Made by a program: the position numbers and the translations under genes. Of a stretch of DNA of 64,000 nt, positions 1-9,790 are shown piece after piece. Numbering within the stretch: the stretch's first letter is position 1; every line of letters starts with the position of its first letter. The stretch comes from Tritrichomonas musculus. Taxonomy: Eukaryota; Parabasalia; Tritrichomonadida; Tritrichomonadidae. A model generated the notes under the pieces. It did not search any database and was not told the DNA's origin. It saw only the letters and a program-made list of their open reading frames with translations. The DNA lies in assembly GCA_039105265.1 (NCBI GenBank), contig JAPFFF010000009.1:2790001-2854000 (forward strand), written 5' to 3'.

Positions 1-73
1 TTAGTATTTATCATTTGTATAGTAAATAAATAAAAAAGCTTTTGAAATGTATTCTAAAAACTATTTTTATTAA

Positions 74-97
74 AAAAAAAAAAAAAAAAAAAAAAAA
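74..97. repeat. Poly(A) tract
   Basis: An uninterrupted run of about 24 A residues. On the minus strand it directly follows GGTTCGACTCC, which resembles an RNA polymerase III B box, but no A box or tRNA fold accompanies it. Confidence 0.8.
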
Positions 98-109
98 TGG
101 GAGTCGAAC

Positions 110-295
110 CAGTGATTACGAGTAAACTCGAGTAAATAAGTTATAATTGAATAGCATGAGTAAAGACGAGTAAAAATAAATTTAAAAACGGTTTTTTTAC
201 TCGAGTTTACTCGAGTAATATAGAGTACGAGGCTTACTCGAGTAAGAAAAATTTTCGAGTAGCCTTTCTTTACTCGTACTCGATTTCCATCCCTG
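110..295. mobile_element. Right terminus of a hAT-like non-autonomous element
   Basis: The stretch ends at 287-295 with CCATCCCTG, which on the minus strand reads CAGGGATGG, a typical start of hAT-type terminal inverted repeats. Just inside are many copies of a short subterminal motif, ACTCGAGTAA or its complement GAGTAAACTCGAG, some of them palindromic (TTACTCGAGTAA). Clustered subterminal repeats are usual at hAT ends. No transposase is visible and the opposite end would lie outside the window, so the family assignment is an inference. Confidence 0.4.
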
Positions 296-472
296 TTTAT
301 CCTGTTATTAAAATCTGATTTTTATAAATAAACAAACTTTTTAATCTTTTGGAAATATATATAAATAAATTGTTTAATGTGTGATAAGCCAAAATGGCTC
401 TAATATCGTTTTTTAAAATTTTTTGAGGGAAATCTTTAATATATATGGATAAAAAAATATTTAAAACTTTTA

Positions 473-912
473 GTTGCAGGTGGGAGTTTAATTCGCGTAA
501 TTAGTTCCACCTGCAACTAAGTTGCGATAGCTGCAGGTGGAAGTTTGAAATGATACATTTAAGGAATTACTTCCACCTGCAGCTATCGCAGCTCAGCCGC
601 AGGTGGAAACTTGGTTTCCTTATTTCTTTCTTCCACCTGCAGCTGAGAAGCGATAGCAGCAGGTGGAAGGCTAAATTGGTAAATAGTGATTTTCCACCTG
701 CAGCTGTCGCAGCTCAGCCGCAGGTGGAAACTTGGTTTCCTTATTTCTTTACTTCCACCTGCAGCTGAGAAGCGATAGCAGCAGGTGGAAGGCTAAATTG
801 GTAAATAGTGATTTTCCACCTGCAGCTGTCGCAGCTCAGCCGCAGGTGGAAACTTGGTTTCCTTATTTCTTTACTTCCACCTGCAGCTGAGAAGCGATAG
901 CCGCAGGTGGAA
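473..912. repeat. Alternating inverted-repeat hairpin array, 122-bp period
   Basis: The words CCACCTGC and GCAGGTGG alternate strictly, seven and eight times respectively, in about 440 bp. Each consecutive pair forms a 38-nt hairpin with 10-bp arms TTCCACCTGC/GCAGGTGGAA. Two hairpin types alternate, one with core AGCTGAGAAGCGATAGCA and one with core AGCTGTCGCAGCTCAGCC. The compound unit repeats every 122 bp, with the same boundary at 631, 753 and 875. The array is far richer in G+C than its surroundings. It is open in one frame over part of its length (about 550-768), but this comes from the repeat and I do not call a gene. Confidence 0.9.
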
Positions 913-920
913 GGCTAAAT

Positions 921-2279
921 TGCGTAATCAATAATTTGGGCTTTTGCATAACGATCACTTATTCAAAAATTCAATATTATTTTTAAAATTACGATCATCT
1001 TATGAAAAGTACTCCAAAATATGAGATGAAATTTTTTTTTATTAGGTAAATTTTGAATGATTAAATGGACAAAACTTTGAATGAGATAATTCTATCACTT
1101 TTTAAGGGGTACATGACCACATAGCTATTTAAAATGATAACTTTGAACATTTTACAAATTTTAATTTGAGCTTAATATAATATTTAGAAACAACTTGAAC
1201 AAATTAAACAACAAATAATTACATTGTAAAAAAAAATAGGAAATAATTATATGGAGGCGTAAAAAGATCATTTTTTAATAGATTAGGATTATGATTAAAA
1301 AAAAATTTTTTATTTGCCACTACCTCGCTTCGCTCGTAGTGGCTCAAGCAATCCGACTTCGCTGCGCTCAGCTCGGATTGCTTGTATTTTGGCGACCTCA
1401 ACATTCGATCTGTTATATATTGATATGTGATTATTATCTTAATATTTCATCGAGACATTGAAGGTCTCTACATGTTTGTATTACAATAAAAAAATAATTT
1501 GAAGCTGAGAAAAATGATAAAAATGAGCCAGTAGTAAAATGAAAATCGTAATTTTGGTAATTTGTCCAACTTTCAAATTTTTTTTTGTAGATCATAGATA
1601 TTTGCGTTTTCCGATTATTATGGAGAGTAGTGCTTACGAATTTGAGAGGCTTGGTCAATCAAAATGGAAATAGTAAAAAATATATGAAGTGAGAGTGCTT
1701 AAATTTATAACGATATTTGATCGAAAATTTTCATTCAAAATATTATTTTTCTGAAAACTCATATAAAAAGTTATCAAAATTTGCATAAATAGATTACTAA
1801 TATCTTATTAAAAAAAAGTAATTTATTAAAGCAAAATCACTTAATAAGCATATTATTTTATATATTAAACAGAATATATTTTAGCTTAGTTCCAAATATG
1901 CTGCAATGTGTTTTTTTGGCAAATTTGTGGGTTATCTTTATATATATAGATAAAATCTCCTTTTGTTGCATAGACTCTGCTAGTATATATCCTAATGACG
2001 AAAAATCACGCTAATAAGTAGACTTCACTTTTTGTACCAACCTTGTTCTACAAAGAACGATAGAAAAAATACAAGGTTTGTACAATGTATTTTTTATTGA
2101 AAATATTGAATGCATAGAATAATTATATCTCTGAAAAAAGATAATATACTAAATAATTTTTTGTGAATAAATAAAATAGCAATTAAATTATTTTATAAAA
2201 TCATTTTTGTAAAAGTAAAATGCAATTTTTAAAAATCATTTTTTGTAAAGGTGAAATGATTGACCATTTTATAAAAAGC
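921..2279. other. Intergenic, no gene seen
   Basis: AT-rich sequence with many stops in all frames. The only structured segment I see is the pair of G+C-rich hairpins at 1316-1384, listed separately. Confidence 0.6.
1316..1384. repeat. Two adjacent perfect hairpins
   Basis: The first hairpin pairs GCCACTAC (1316-1323) with GTAGTGGC (1336-1343). The second pairs CAAGCAATCCGA (1345-1356) with TCGGATTGCTTG (1373-1384). Both loops carry related G+C-rich words (CTCGCTTCGCTC and CTTCGCTGCGCTCAGC) in an otherwise AT-rich region. They resemble a paired-hairpin repeat family, or a terminator or small structured RNA. Nothing adjacent is clearly coding. Confidence 0.75.
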
Positions 2280-3675
2280 ATATAATCAGAGGTGCGAGAA
2301 CTACCTTTGGTTAACCAATTTATTTCAAATTGAGATATTTATTTATGCAGGTAAAATAATGTATAATTAATGTATAATTGTTTAATTTGGTTTGCTACGA
2401 GTAATATTATATTGATTTTAAAATTGAATGTGAGAAAATAAACAATTCAAATTTTTATTTCTAAAAAAATTAAAAAAGAGCACCAAATACTTTGTTTTTT
2501 AAGGTAATTTTTATATTTATTTAAATAAAATAATTTAAATATTCACATTTTTAACTTTTGTAATCGTTGAACAATTAAAGGATTTCAATATTAGAAAATC
2601 ATACAAACAAAGAATATAGCAAAAAATGATCTATTATTACCAATATCAATGATATTATTTGATAATTCATAAATTAAACTATTTCCTTGGTTAAGAATTA
2701 CGATTATGATAAAAAGATTTTCAAAAATATGTTTTATTGTTGTCATTTGACAAATAACTGATATTTAATTGGTTTGATAATTATTTCTCTAATGAATAAT
2801 GCATGGTTTATAAAGATAAAATCTGAAATTCTTGATAATTATTTATTTTAGTCTTATTTATTATGATGGTCTGTTATTATTATATTATTATTTAATTTAA
2901 TGAAAGTATTAAGCTTATAAAGTGTGAAAGTAGATTTATAAAATTATTGAAGATAAGATCTGTCCTCTGTTTGCTATTTCAAGATAAAAAAAAGTATTTT
3001 TTAAAATAAATTTCGTCCAAAAATTATATATTACTTTTTATTTATTTTTAATTTACTGATATTTAAGAAATATTAATAAAATATTATATAACGGAATATG
3101 TTCAGAATTTTGAGGGGATTTAAGTCAAACGAACATTGCATTGAATTTTGAGGGGATTTAAGCCTAACGAACATTTTTACTCAATTCTTTTATAACTTTT
3201 TGTGGATAAAAAAATAAAACTACGCCCGTCGAGCGGATTTATAAATAATCATAATATAATACCATACAATATAATTTAATTCTAATATAAAATAATTATC
3301 CCCATAAAATTAATATTATAGCTAGATATTTACGTTTTCTATAATTTTTTTGCTAAAATAAATTTATCTCATTTATATTATAATATTATATATATATTAA
3401 TTAGAAATTATATCAATAATTCTATTTAAAATATGATAAAATTAATAAATAATCAATATTGTTTCAACTTCAATCATATTCTTCAAAATATGTAAAATTT
3501 GAATTTCGACGTATGAACTTTCAAATAGTGCGATACTGATATATAATATATATAATCAATTATATACTTTATTTTATTAAAAAAATCATAAGGCTAACGA
3601 ATTATTTTTTGAAAAATCAATCTTTTTTAAAAATAAAAAATACGTTATTTTAGTTCTCGCACTTCTATATAATCA
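2280..3675. mobile_element. 1.38-kb TIR element with 8-9 bp target duplication
   Basis: The direct repeat ATATAATCA occurs at 2280-2288 and 3667-3675. Immediately inside are inverted termini: GAGGTGCGAGAACTA at 2289-2303 and the complement of AGAAGTGCGAGAACTA at 3651-3666. An 8-bp duplication (ATATAATC) with 16-bp TIRs fits equally well. The interior (about 1378 bp) has no long reading frame but holds a tandem direct repeat at about 3104-3174 (core TTTTGAGGGGATTTAAG). The duplication length suggests a hAT or Mutator-type non-autonomous element. Confidence 0.7.
3104..3174 (+). repeat. Tandem direct repeat inside the TIR element
   Basis: Two copies of a roughly 33-bp unit, each containing GAATTTTGAGGGGATTTAAG followed by an ACGAACATT tail, about 37 bp apart. 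No function is evident. Confidence 0.75.
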
Positions 3676-4319
3676 CTCTGTGAGCAAACCAATTCACATT
3701 ACTCAAGATTTCTAGATTATTTACTATTTTAATATTGTTTTATAAACTTTTAATTTCTTTTTAACATATAAAACCAATACTAAAAAGCGATTATATAAAA
3801 TATAAACTTAAGCGCCTCAAAATTTTAATTTTATCTGTTCATTGATTTTTTTGATAACATTTAATTTGAAAACTTGATATTTTTACCAAAAACATGCAAA
3901 TACAACAACAAAAATAGGGATTAAAGAATATAAACGTTAAGAAGTTACGTTAAGGATTTTGTGATGTGAAAAAAGTAAAGGCTACTAATAAGTTACAAAT
4001 AATTTTAGAATTCCGATATATAATTTGGAAACAATTTCAGGGAAAAGAACAGCGATAAATGGAAACATTGATAAGAAGATAACAGCGTTAGCGAATTAAA
4101 TTAATAATCAATCAAAGGTATTCACTTTTTAAAGAGGTGTAAGAAGTAACCAGATAACAACTTCATGAAATTAGATCTTTGGCGGTTATATAAAATGCGT
4201 TTACTTCTACATTTTTTGAATAGCTTATATGTGAAAAAAGAAAAACCGTAAACTGGTTTTCCTGAATCAACTATGCAATATTACATTAACACATAATAAA
4301 GAAAAGCATCAAATATTCT

Positions 4320-5005
4320 CAATTTGTGGTCATAAAAAACTAGCACTCCAACAGAAAAAAGTCAAATTGTTAAGGCAATTAACCATAATTGTGAAACTAC
4401 ACTCTCTAAAATCGGTTCTGAATTTTCTCATTCTAAATGGATAATTCATTACTATTCAAAAACATCAATATGTGAACTTGACCAAGTACATATTCAAGGC
4501 AGAATTATATAAACATGTAGTATTCTGAATTACCATTCATTATACTTACTGATGAATCGACATTTGAAATTGATCTAGGAAGAATTAGTATTTGGTGAAA
4601 ACCTGGTAATTGTCCGCTTAAATCAACATATCAAATAGCTTTAAAAGGCTTCAGAAACCCTCTAATCAAAGCTGATGGAATAATAAATGCTGACTAATAT
4701 GTGCATATGCTTTCCAAAGCACCAATATCTGAATATATCAAACTTCTTTCGGAAGAAACTATATTTAGAAGAAGGATAATGCTCTCTCTCATGCTGCTAA
4801 ACTTACAAAGCAAACATTACTCAAAATTTCCCCAGAGGTGCTAGATTGGCCACTAAAATCTCTAGATCTATTTCCAATCAAAAATCTGTGGGACTACTTA
4901 AAAGATTCAATTGGAAGCATGTATTTTGAAAAAGAAAATGAATTATTCGATAATCTTAAATATGAATGGGAAGCCATTCCACAAGAAGTCATACATCATT
5001 CTTAG
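4320..5005 (+). pseudogene. Decayed Tc1/mariner (IS630-type) transposase
   Basis: Conceptual translation shows the order of Tc1-like catalytic-domain motifs: ILTDESTFEI near 4540-4575, KDNALSHAAK near 4773-4803, and WPLKSLDLFPIKNLW near 4848-4892. In the Tc1 family these carry the DDE/D catalytic residues and the conserved SPDLNPIENLW box. Here the expected glutamate of PIENLW is lysine. The frame holds several in-frame stops (after SIW near 4596, and near 4694) and at least two frameshifts (before 4530 and near 4770). The copy is therefore inactive. The N-terminal DNA-binding part is poorly recognisable and I could not find terminal inverted repeats. Confidence 0.75.
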
Positions 5006-5324
5006 CAAGATGTATAGTCTGCTATAGAAATAATGGAATCTCATTATCTACTTTGTGGATATAAGTCCATATTGGGCATGACAAATATAAAACCAAATTG
5101 GTTAAAAATACAATTCAATACCCAAAAGGGCCTATATATCAATATGTTGAAAGAAAATAATAGTTTTTTTCATGAGAGAGTCGTCACACTTAATTAGGAA
5201 GTAAACTTTAAAGTTGAATTGCCAATCGATGAAGCAGCTATATGGTAATAACAAAGGTTGATTATACCATTTCGCATTTGTCCGAATATATACTCTACAA
5301 TGTGAGTAATCTTGAGGTCATGAT

Positions 5325-5567
5325 TCAATCTCCATAGTCTTCTAATGCGCATTCCACTCCTATTATGGTATTTAATATTCTTATCTTCATCATATGTAAT
5401 AAATGGGCGACTTTGTCTGTATATTTTGATCTTTGCTGTGGAAGTTTTTGAGATTCTTTTGAAACTTGAGTTATTACATCATAAGATAATAAACACAATT
5501 TTTTGCGTGCCTCAACTGATAAATTTTCAGATTGTAAAACAATCGTAAATAGAACAAATTGAACCAT
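5325..5567 (-). CDS. Small hypothetical ORF, 80 aa, doubtful
   Basis: An ATG-initiated reading frame with no motif I recognise. The opposite strand is open over almost the same stretch and the neighbourhood is transposon debris, so it may be a gene fragment or chance. It lies between the dead Tc1/mariner transposase and a long poly(T) tract. Confidence 0.2.
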   Translation of the reverse strand: MVQFVLFTIVLQSENLSVEARKKLCLLSYDVITQVSKESQKLPQQRSKYTDKVAHLLHMMKIRILNTIIGVECALEDYGD

Positions 5568-5709
5568 CAGTATAAGACTACATTATTGTTCTTTGTCACC
5601 AAGAACCGAAATGTTTTTATCATTAATTAATCTGATAGACATGTCATCTCTCATAGTTGACCTGCCTCTAGAATTTAAAACAGAATCTTCAAAGTCAAGA
5701 AATTCACCT

Positions 5710-5710
<1 letters not shown>

Positions 5711-5750
<40 letters not shown>
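5711..5750. repeat. Poly(T) tract
   Basis: About 40 consecutive T residues, the longest homopolymer in the window. It is likely length-polymorphic and prone to assembly error. Confidence 0.9.
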
Positions 5751-5751
<1 letters not shown>

Positions 5752-5835
5752 CTACATTTTTATAACTTTCAATCTTTTACATAAAATAATTTTATTTTCA
5801 TTTATTCTTGTTCTTAATTTTTTTAAAAGATGGAG

Positions 5836-6131
5836 CTAGTGAGAGAGTGAAATTGGCCATGGATATTTCCCAACATATTTTAGAAACTCCTCGTTGTATT
5901 TACCTTTGAAGCTATTTAAATATTTACTAAAATCAACATGGAGTTGATTTGTCGCAGAATTTTCATCCATTGCAACAAAGAAAAACAAAATACTTGCTTT
6001 TTTCCTGATGTATCAATATTATAAACGATTCCTGATTTCGTTTTATTATTAGCTTTACCATTTTTATTTTTTTCAATATAAACAACTTTTGTTTCATTCT
6101 CACCTGCTAACGGTTGAGAATTGGATACCAT
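5836..6131 (-). pseudogene. Frameshifted hypothetical gene fragment
   Basis: From the ATG at 6129-6131 the minus strand encodes a Lys/Asn-rich start ending near DTSGKK. After a frameshift around 5990 a second coding-like frame continues (FVAMDENSATNQLHVDFSKY, then VGKYPWPIS) to a stop at 5836-5838. The amino-acid composition of both pieces looks coding, but I do not recognise the family. One indel separates the frames, so it is a recent pseudogene or a sequence error. Confidence 0.4.
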
Positions 6132-6181
6132 TTTATAAAATGCATTTCTTCAGAATGTTAAAATTCAAAAATAGTCTAGAG

Positions 6182-6460
6182 TAAAACCCTCCTACCAAAT
6201 CTCTATATAAAAGAGTTAGAATCATAATATTATATATACATAAAATGTTCATTTGATAAAATAATTATTATTATTTAAAAAATGTTTATTTTATATTTAG
6301 ATATTAGTATTTAAAAATGCAATCTATTCAATTTTTTTATCGAAAAATAGAATAGAAAATGGTATGTGGGTTTCCCACCAACGTACTTTTTGCCACAATT
6401 AAAGGCCAAAAATAGGTGAATAAAAATGACAGGGGGTTTTCCATTGGTAGGGGGGTTTTC
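6182..6460. repeat. G/C-run inverted-repeat segment
   Basis: AAAACCCTCCTACC at 6183-6196 is inverted as GGTAGGGGGGTTTT at 6446-6459 with one mismatch. A second partial copy (CAGGGGGTTTTCCATTGG) lies at about 6430-6446, and a small hairpin GTGGG-TTT-CCCAC at about 6366-6378. The G-runs are unusual in this AT-rich setting. It may be a small TIR element, but I see no clear target duplication. Confidence 0.45.
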
Positions 6461-7412
6461 CAATAGACTATATGATTTAATATCATTGAAAAAACCAAAA
6501 CGTTTTTTTGCGAAATAAAAATAGTATTGTTATTTTCAATTTAATATATATATTTTTATACATCATTTAAATATTTATTTTTGACATTTCATTACAATTC
6601 CAAATATTTGATCAGATATTAATATTTGAATTTTTATTACATTTTGATTATTTTCAGAGAGAAATCACAATTTTTAACAACTTTTTAAATGATTTATAAT
6701 TGAAATTAAGGTTTTGAGAAACCGCTCAAAAATTCTGAAATTTGAATCCCCCTTTTAAATTAAACGCAATTATTTGAGAGGGGAATGTAAATACCTTCTA
6801 AAACATTCCAGTAAATAATTAAGATAATATCATTATTACCATTATATTATTCACTCCAAAGTGGAAATGATATATGATATCTTTTTGAGTGAAAAAAAAG
6901 AAATATGGCTATTATTAAGATTATTATATTAATTTTCGCTAACCTATAATTTTCTAATCAACCTCAAAATAATGATATATTAACACAATTTTTATTCATT
7001 TTACATATTTACTTCAAATTTTTAGCTTATATTATAATTATTTAATTCTTTAATTTATTCCAAGTTTGATATTTTATGTAAAAAACAGTTTTATTACTAT
7101 ATAATGAGTACACATATATGATATAGTTGAGTTAAAAATCTTATTATACATTAAATTATTGTAAAAATTAGAAATGCTTCTTATTTTGTCGAATCGAAAA
7201 TGTCGATTACTTCTATTAAAAAAGAGGTTTTTAAATTTTAGCACAGATTTATCAACTAATATGTATTGTTGAAATATAATAACTATAAAATAAATATTAA
7301 TATTTAATTCAGATAAGAATTAAGTTATGCATAATTTGTTCAATTGATATAATTTCCCATAATATTTTCGACTTATTTATAATATTATATTAATAATATT
7401 AATAATTTATTT
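6461..7412. other. Intergenic, nothing recognised
   Basis: AT-rich sequence closed by stops in all frames, with no repeat or structure that I can support. Confidence 0.6.
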
Positions 7413-8161
7413 TTAAGGGAGTAGTCCAATTTTCATTTTTCATTCAAAATTTCATATTTTAGCGATGGTAAAAAAATTGTATTTTCTCCATGTTTAAAAG
7501 AGATAAAAAAATAATTTATATATATTTATAATTATCAAATGCAGGATAATTTATATTTTATAATTAGAATAAAAAATATCCTAGTAAAGCTGATTATCAA
7601 TATATTTCATATTTCAAAATTTTTTCATTGTGATATTTATTAAGTATTTCAATGAAAACAACAAAATGATACAAAATCATACTCATCTTTTTAAAACAAC
7701 ATAGAAGCAATAGAAAATTTATTGCATTTACAGCCAAATCATTTTATATGTAAAATTGAAATCATTTCATTTGAACCGTTAAATGACTGAAATATTGATT
7801 GAAATAATCGATTTCATTTCAAAATCATAAAAAGTTGAAAAGTAATTTTGTTGATTAAAATATTATATGCATACCAATTTTAAAAGTTGAGTATGCTTTT
7901 TATTTATAAGTCATTACTTATGGAGATATAGAAAAAAAAGTCTTTAGAAAAATTCCATTATAAAAAAACTTGCGTGATATTAGTCTTACTAGGATATTTT
8001 TTATTCTAATTATAAAATATAAATTATCCTGCATTTGATAATTATAAATATATATAAATTATTTTTTTTATCTCTTTTAAACATGGAGAAAATACAATTT
8101 TTTTACCATCGCTAAAATATGAAATTTTGAATGAAAAATGAAAATTGGACTACTCCCTTAA
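7413..8161. mobile_element. 741-bp element with ~170-bp TIRs flanked by TTAA
   Basis: 7417-7587 is repeated almost perfectly as its reverse complement at 7987-8157. The outer ends read GGGAGTAGTCCAATTTTCAT and its complement. Both ends are flanked by TTAA (7413-7416 and 8158-8161), the target-site signature of piggyBac-type insertion. If the terminal A's belong to the element, a TA duplication (Tc1/mariner) would fit as well. The interior of about 400 bp has no reading frame of note. This is a MITE-like non-autonomous element that could form a large stem-loop. Confidence 0.85.
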
Positions 8162-8650
8162 ATGTAATAAGCTAGTACAAATTAAAATATTCAATAATAT
8201 ATAAAATTGATTTTGTATATTTTACAAATTATATTTTCAATTAAAAATCGGTTATTAAAATCCCTAATTGAAATATTCAATCAATTCAAATATAATTTTA
8301 AATGGGATACATCAAAATCAGCTACAATAAAAATATTTTAGATGGGATTATAGTAGGACTATGATCAGTATCAGATATAAAATTCACTGCTTCTTTAATT
8401 CCTTAAAAAATGTACCAATCATTTTAAAAATCCTAATCATTTGTTTTTCTGAGCAAAACTATCTTTGTAAAGAAAATATTCATATCTTAAGAATATAAAG
8501 AAAAAGTAAAACAAATATATGATTTTTTAAATTTATTTCATTTAAGAATCAATATTTCATTTATAATATTTTGCAATACACTTTATTTACATATTTTTTC
8601 TCACAATTTTATATTCTTTGACTAAAATTTGATAAATTTTGAGGGATAGT
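8162..8650. other. Intergenic upstream of the GPN GTPase
   Basis: AT-rich, without a coding frame. The only element noted is the initiator-like motif just before the start of the GTPase gene. Confidence 0.6.
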
Positions 8651-8651
8651 A

Positions 8652-8657
8652 TCATTA
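8652..8657 (+). promoter_or_regulatory. Initiator-like element (TCATTA)
   Basis: TCATTA matches the trichomonad initiator TCA(+1)Y(T/A). The predicted start nucleotide, A at 8654, lies 14 nt before the ATG, which fits the short 5' untranslated regions of these organisms. Confidence 0.55.
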
Positions 8658-8667
8658 TAGACCATTT

Positions 8668-9453
8668 ATGAGTACAAATCCTACCAATAAGGATCCAACT
8701 GACAGATGCTATGGAGCATTATTTATAGGACCTCCTGGATCCGGTAAATCTTCATGCGTCTTAGCATTAAAAGAAATGTGTCAAAAACTTAAAAGAAACG
8801 TAATAACGATTAATTTAGATCCTGCAAATATATATGTTAATTTTGATCCTAATTTTGATGTATCCTCTGTAGTGAGTGTCACAGATACTATGAAAGAACA
8901 ACAACTTGGCCCAAATGGAGCCCTAATGTTTTGTATGGATTCTATTGCTGAGTCGACAGTTCAAATTACAGAAGCATTGAAACCACTCATCAAAAAAGCA
9001 ACTTACTTTTTAATTGACTGCCCTGGTCAAGTTGAATTATATACTCACTCTGATTGCATGAGGAAATTTGTTGATGTATTTCAAAAAGAATTAGATGCAA
9101 AATTGGCAACCGTTAATCTTGTTGATGTTACACTAGCTTCAACAAAAGACGGCTTTTTAGGCCAATCTTTAATGGCTTTAGGAATGATGTTAAGAATGTA
9201 TACTCCTCATATTAATATTCTCAGTAAATTTGATTTAACTGCTGAAATGAATCTTCCATATGATCCAATAGACTTGGATTTTGATGATTTCATTGAAACT
9301 GATGTACCAAACAAGCTACATACAGCAATTCTTGATGTTTTAAATGGATTCGATTTGGTTAGCTATACCCCTTTTTCTGTTGATGATGAAACATGCGTTA
9401 TGCAATTGATTGAACTTATTGATAAAGCCGTAGGTTGCACTTGGATGCTTTAA
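8668..9453 (+). CDS. GPN2: GPN-loop GTPase, GPN2-like
   Basis: 261 aa, the usual length of small GPN-loop GTPases. Motifs in order: P-loop GPPGSGKSS (residues 22-30), INLDPAN (about 48-54), the diagnostic Gly-Pro-Asn loop in LGPNGALMFCMDSI (about 81-94), G3 DCPGQVELYTH (about 119-129), and G4 SKFDL (about 187-191). The DPAN box and the sequence NLVDVTLAS...PHINILSKFDL resemble GPN2 more than GPN1 or GPN3, but I could not align them formally. The family acts in the cytoplasm in assembly and nuclear import of RNA polymerase II (and III). The stop codon is followed by A (TAAA), which resembles the trichomonad polyadenylation signal. It is convergent with the MED14-like gene. Confidence 0.88.
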   Translation: MSTNPTNKDPTDRCYGALFIGPPGSGKSSCVLALKEMCQKLKRNVITINLDPANIYVNFDPNFDVSSVVSVTDTMKEQQLGPNGALMFCMDSIAESTVQITEALKPLIKKATYFLIDCPGQVELYTHSDCMRKFVDVFQKELDAKLATVNLVDVTLASTKDGFLGQSLMALGMMLRMYTPHINILSKFDLTAEMNLPYDPIDLDFDDFIETDVPNKLHTAILDVLNGFDLVSYTPFSVDDETCVMQLIELIDKAVGCTWML

Positions 9454-9790
9454 AATATACATGTATATATGATTTGATACTATCAAAAATTATAAATCTG
9501 TTTGATAACTAAATAAAAATGAAATAATAATATATCCAATCATTTTTTTTTTTCAAAATTTTATATATTCTTACATAGTTTAATATTCTATTATATAAAA
9601 ACAAATGATTGGAATAGAGCATTTCCTGATATATCTTAATGAAATGCAATATGCAATGGTTTGAACTTATATACCCTGATATATCTTAATGGAATGCTGA
9701 AATCAAGCCTTTGCGAATACATTTGGCTCTAAAAAAATTTAAAGAAATAAAAAATAATTAACGCAAAAATAATATATATTTATGAACAAG
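9454..9790. other. Convergent intergenic spacer with short direct repeat
   Basis: Spacer between the 3' ends of two convergent genes. The word CCTGATATATCTTAATG occurs twice (about 9625 and 9674), each followed by an AATGC. Confidence 0.7.

Noticed and set aside
98-108. B-box-like GGTTCGACTCC (minus strand) before a T-run
   Set aside because: Looks like a Pol III tail, but no A box or body can be recognised; possibly a SINE relic, not supportable.
550-768. 72-codon open frame in the hairpin array
   Set aside because: Created by the repeat itself; no ATG context, no protein-like composition.
473-912. CRISPR-like array
   Set aside because: Units are inverted-repeat hairpins with conserved spacers in a eukaryotic context; no cas genes, no unique spacers.
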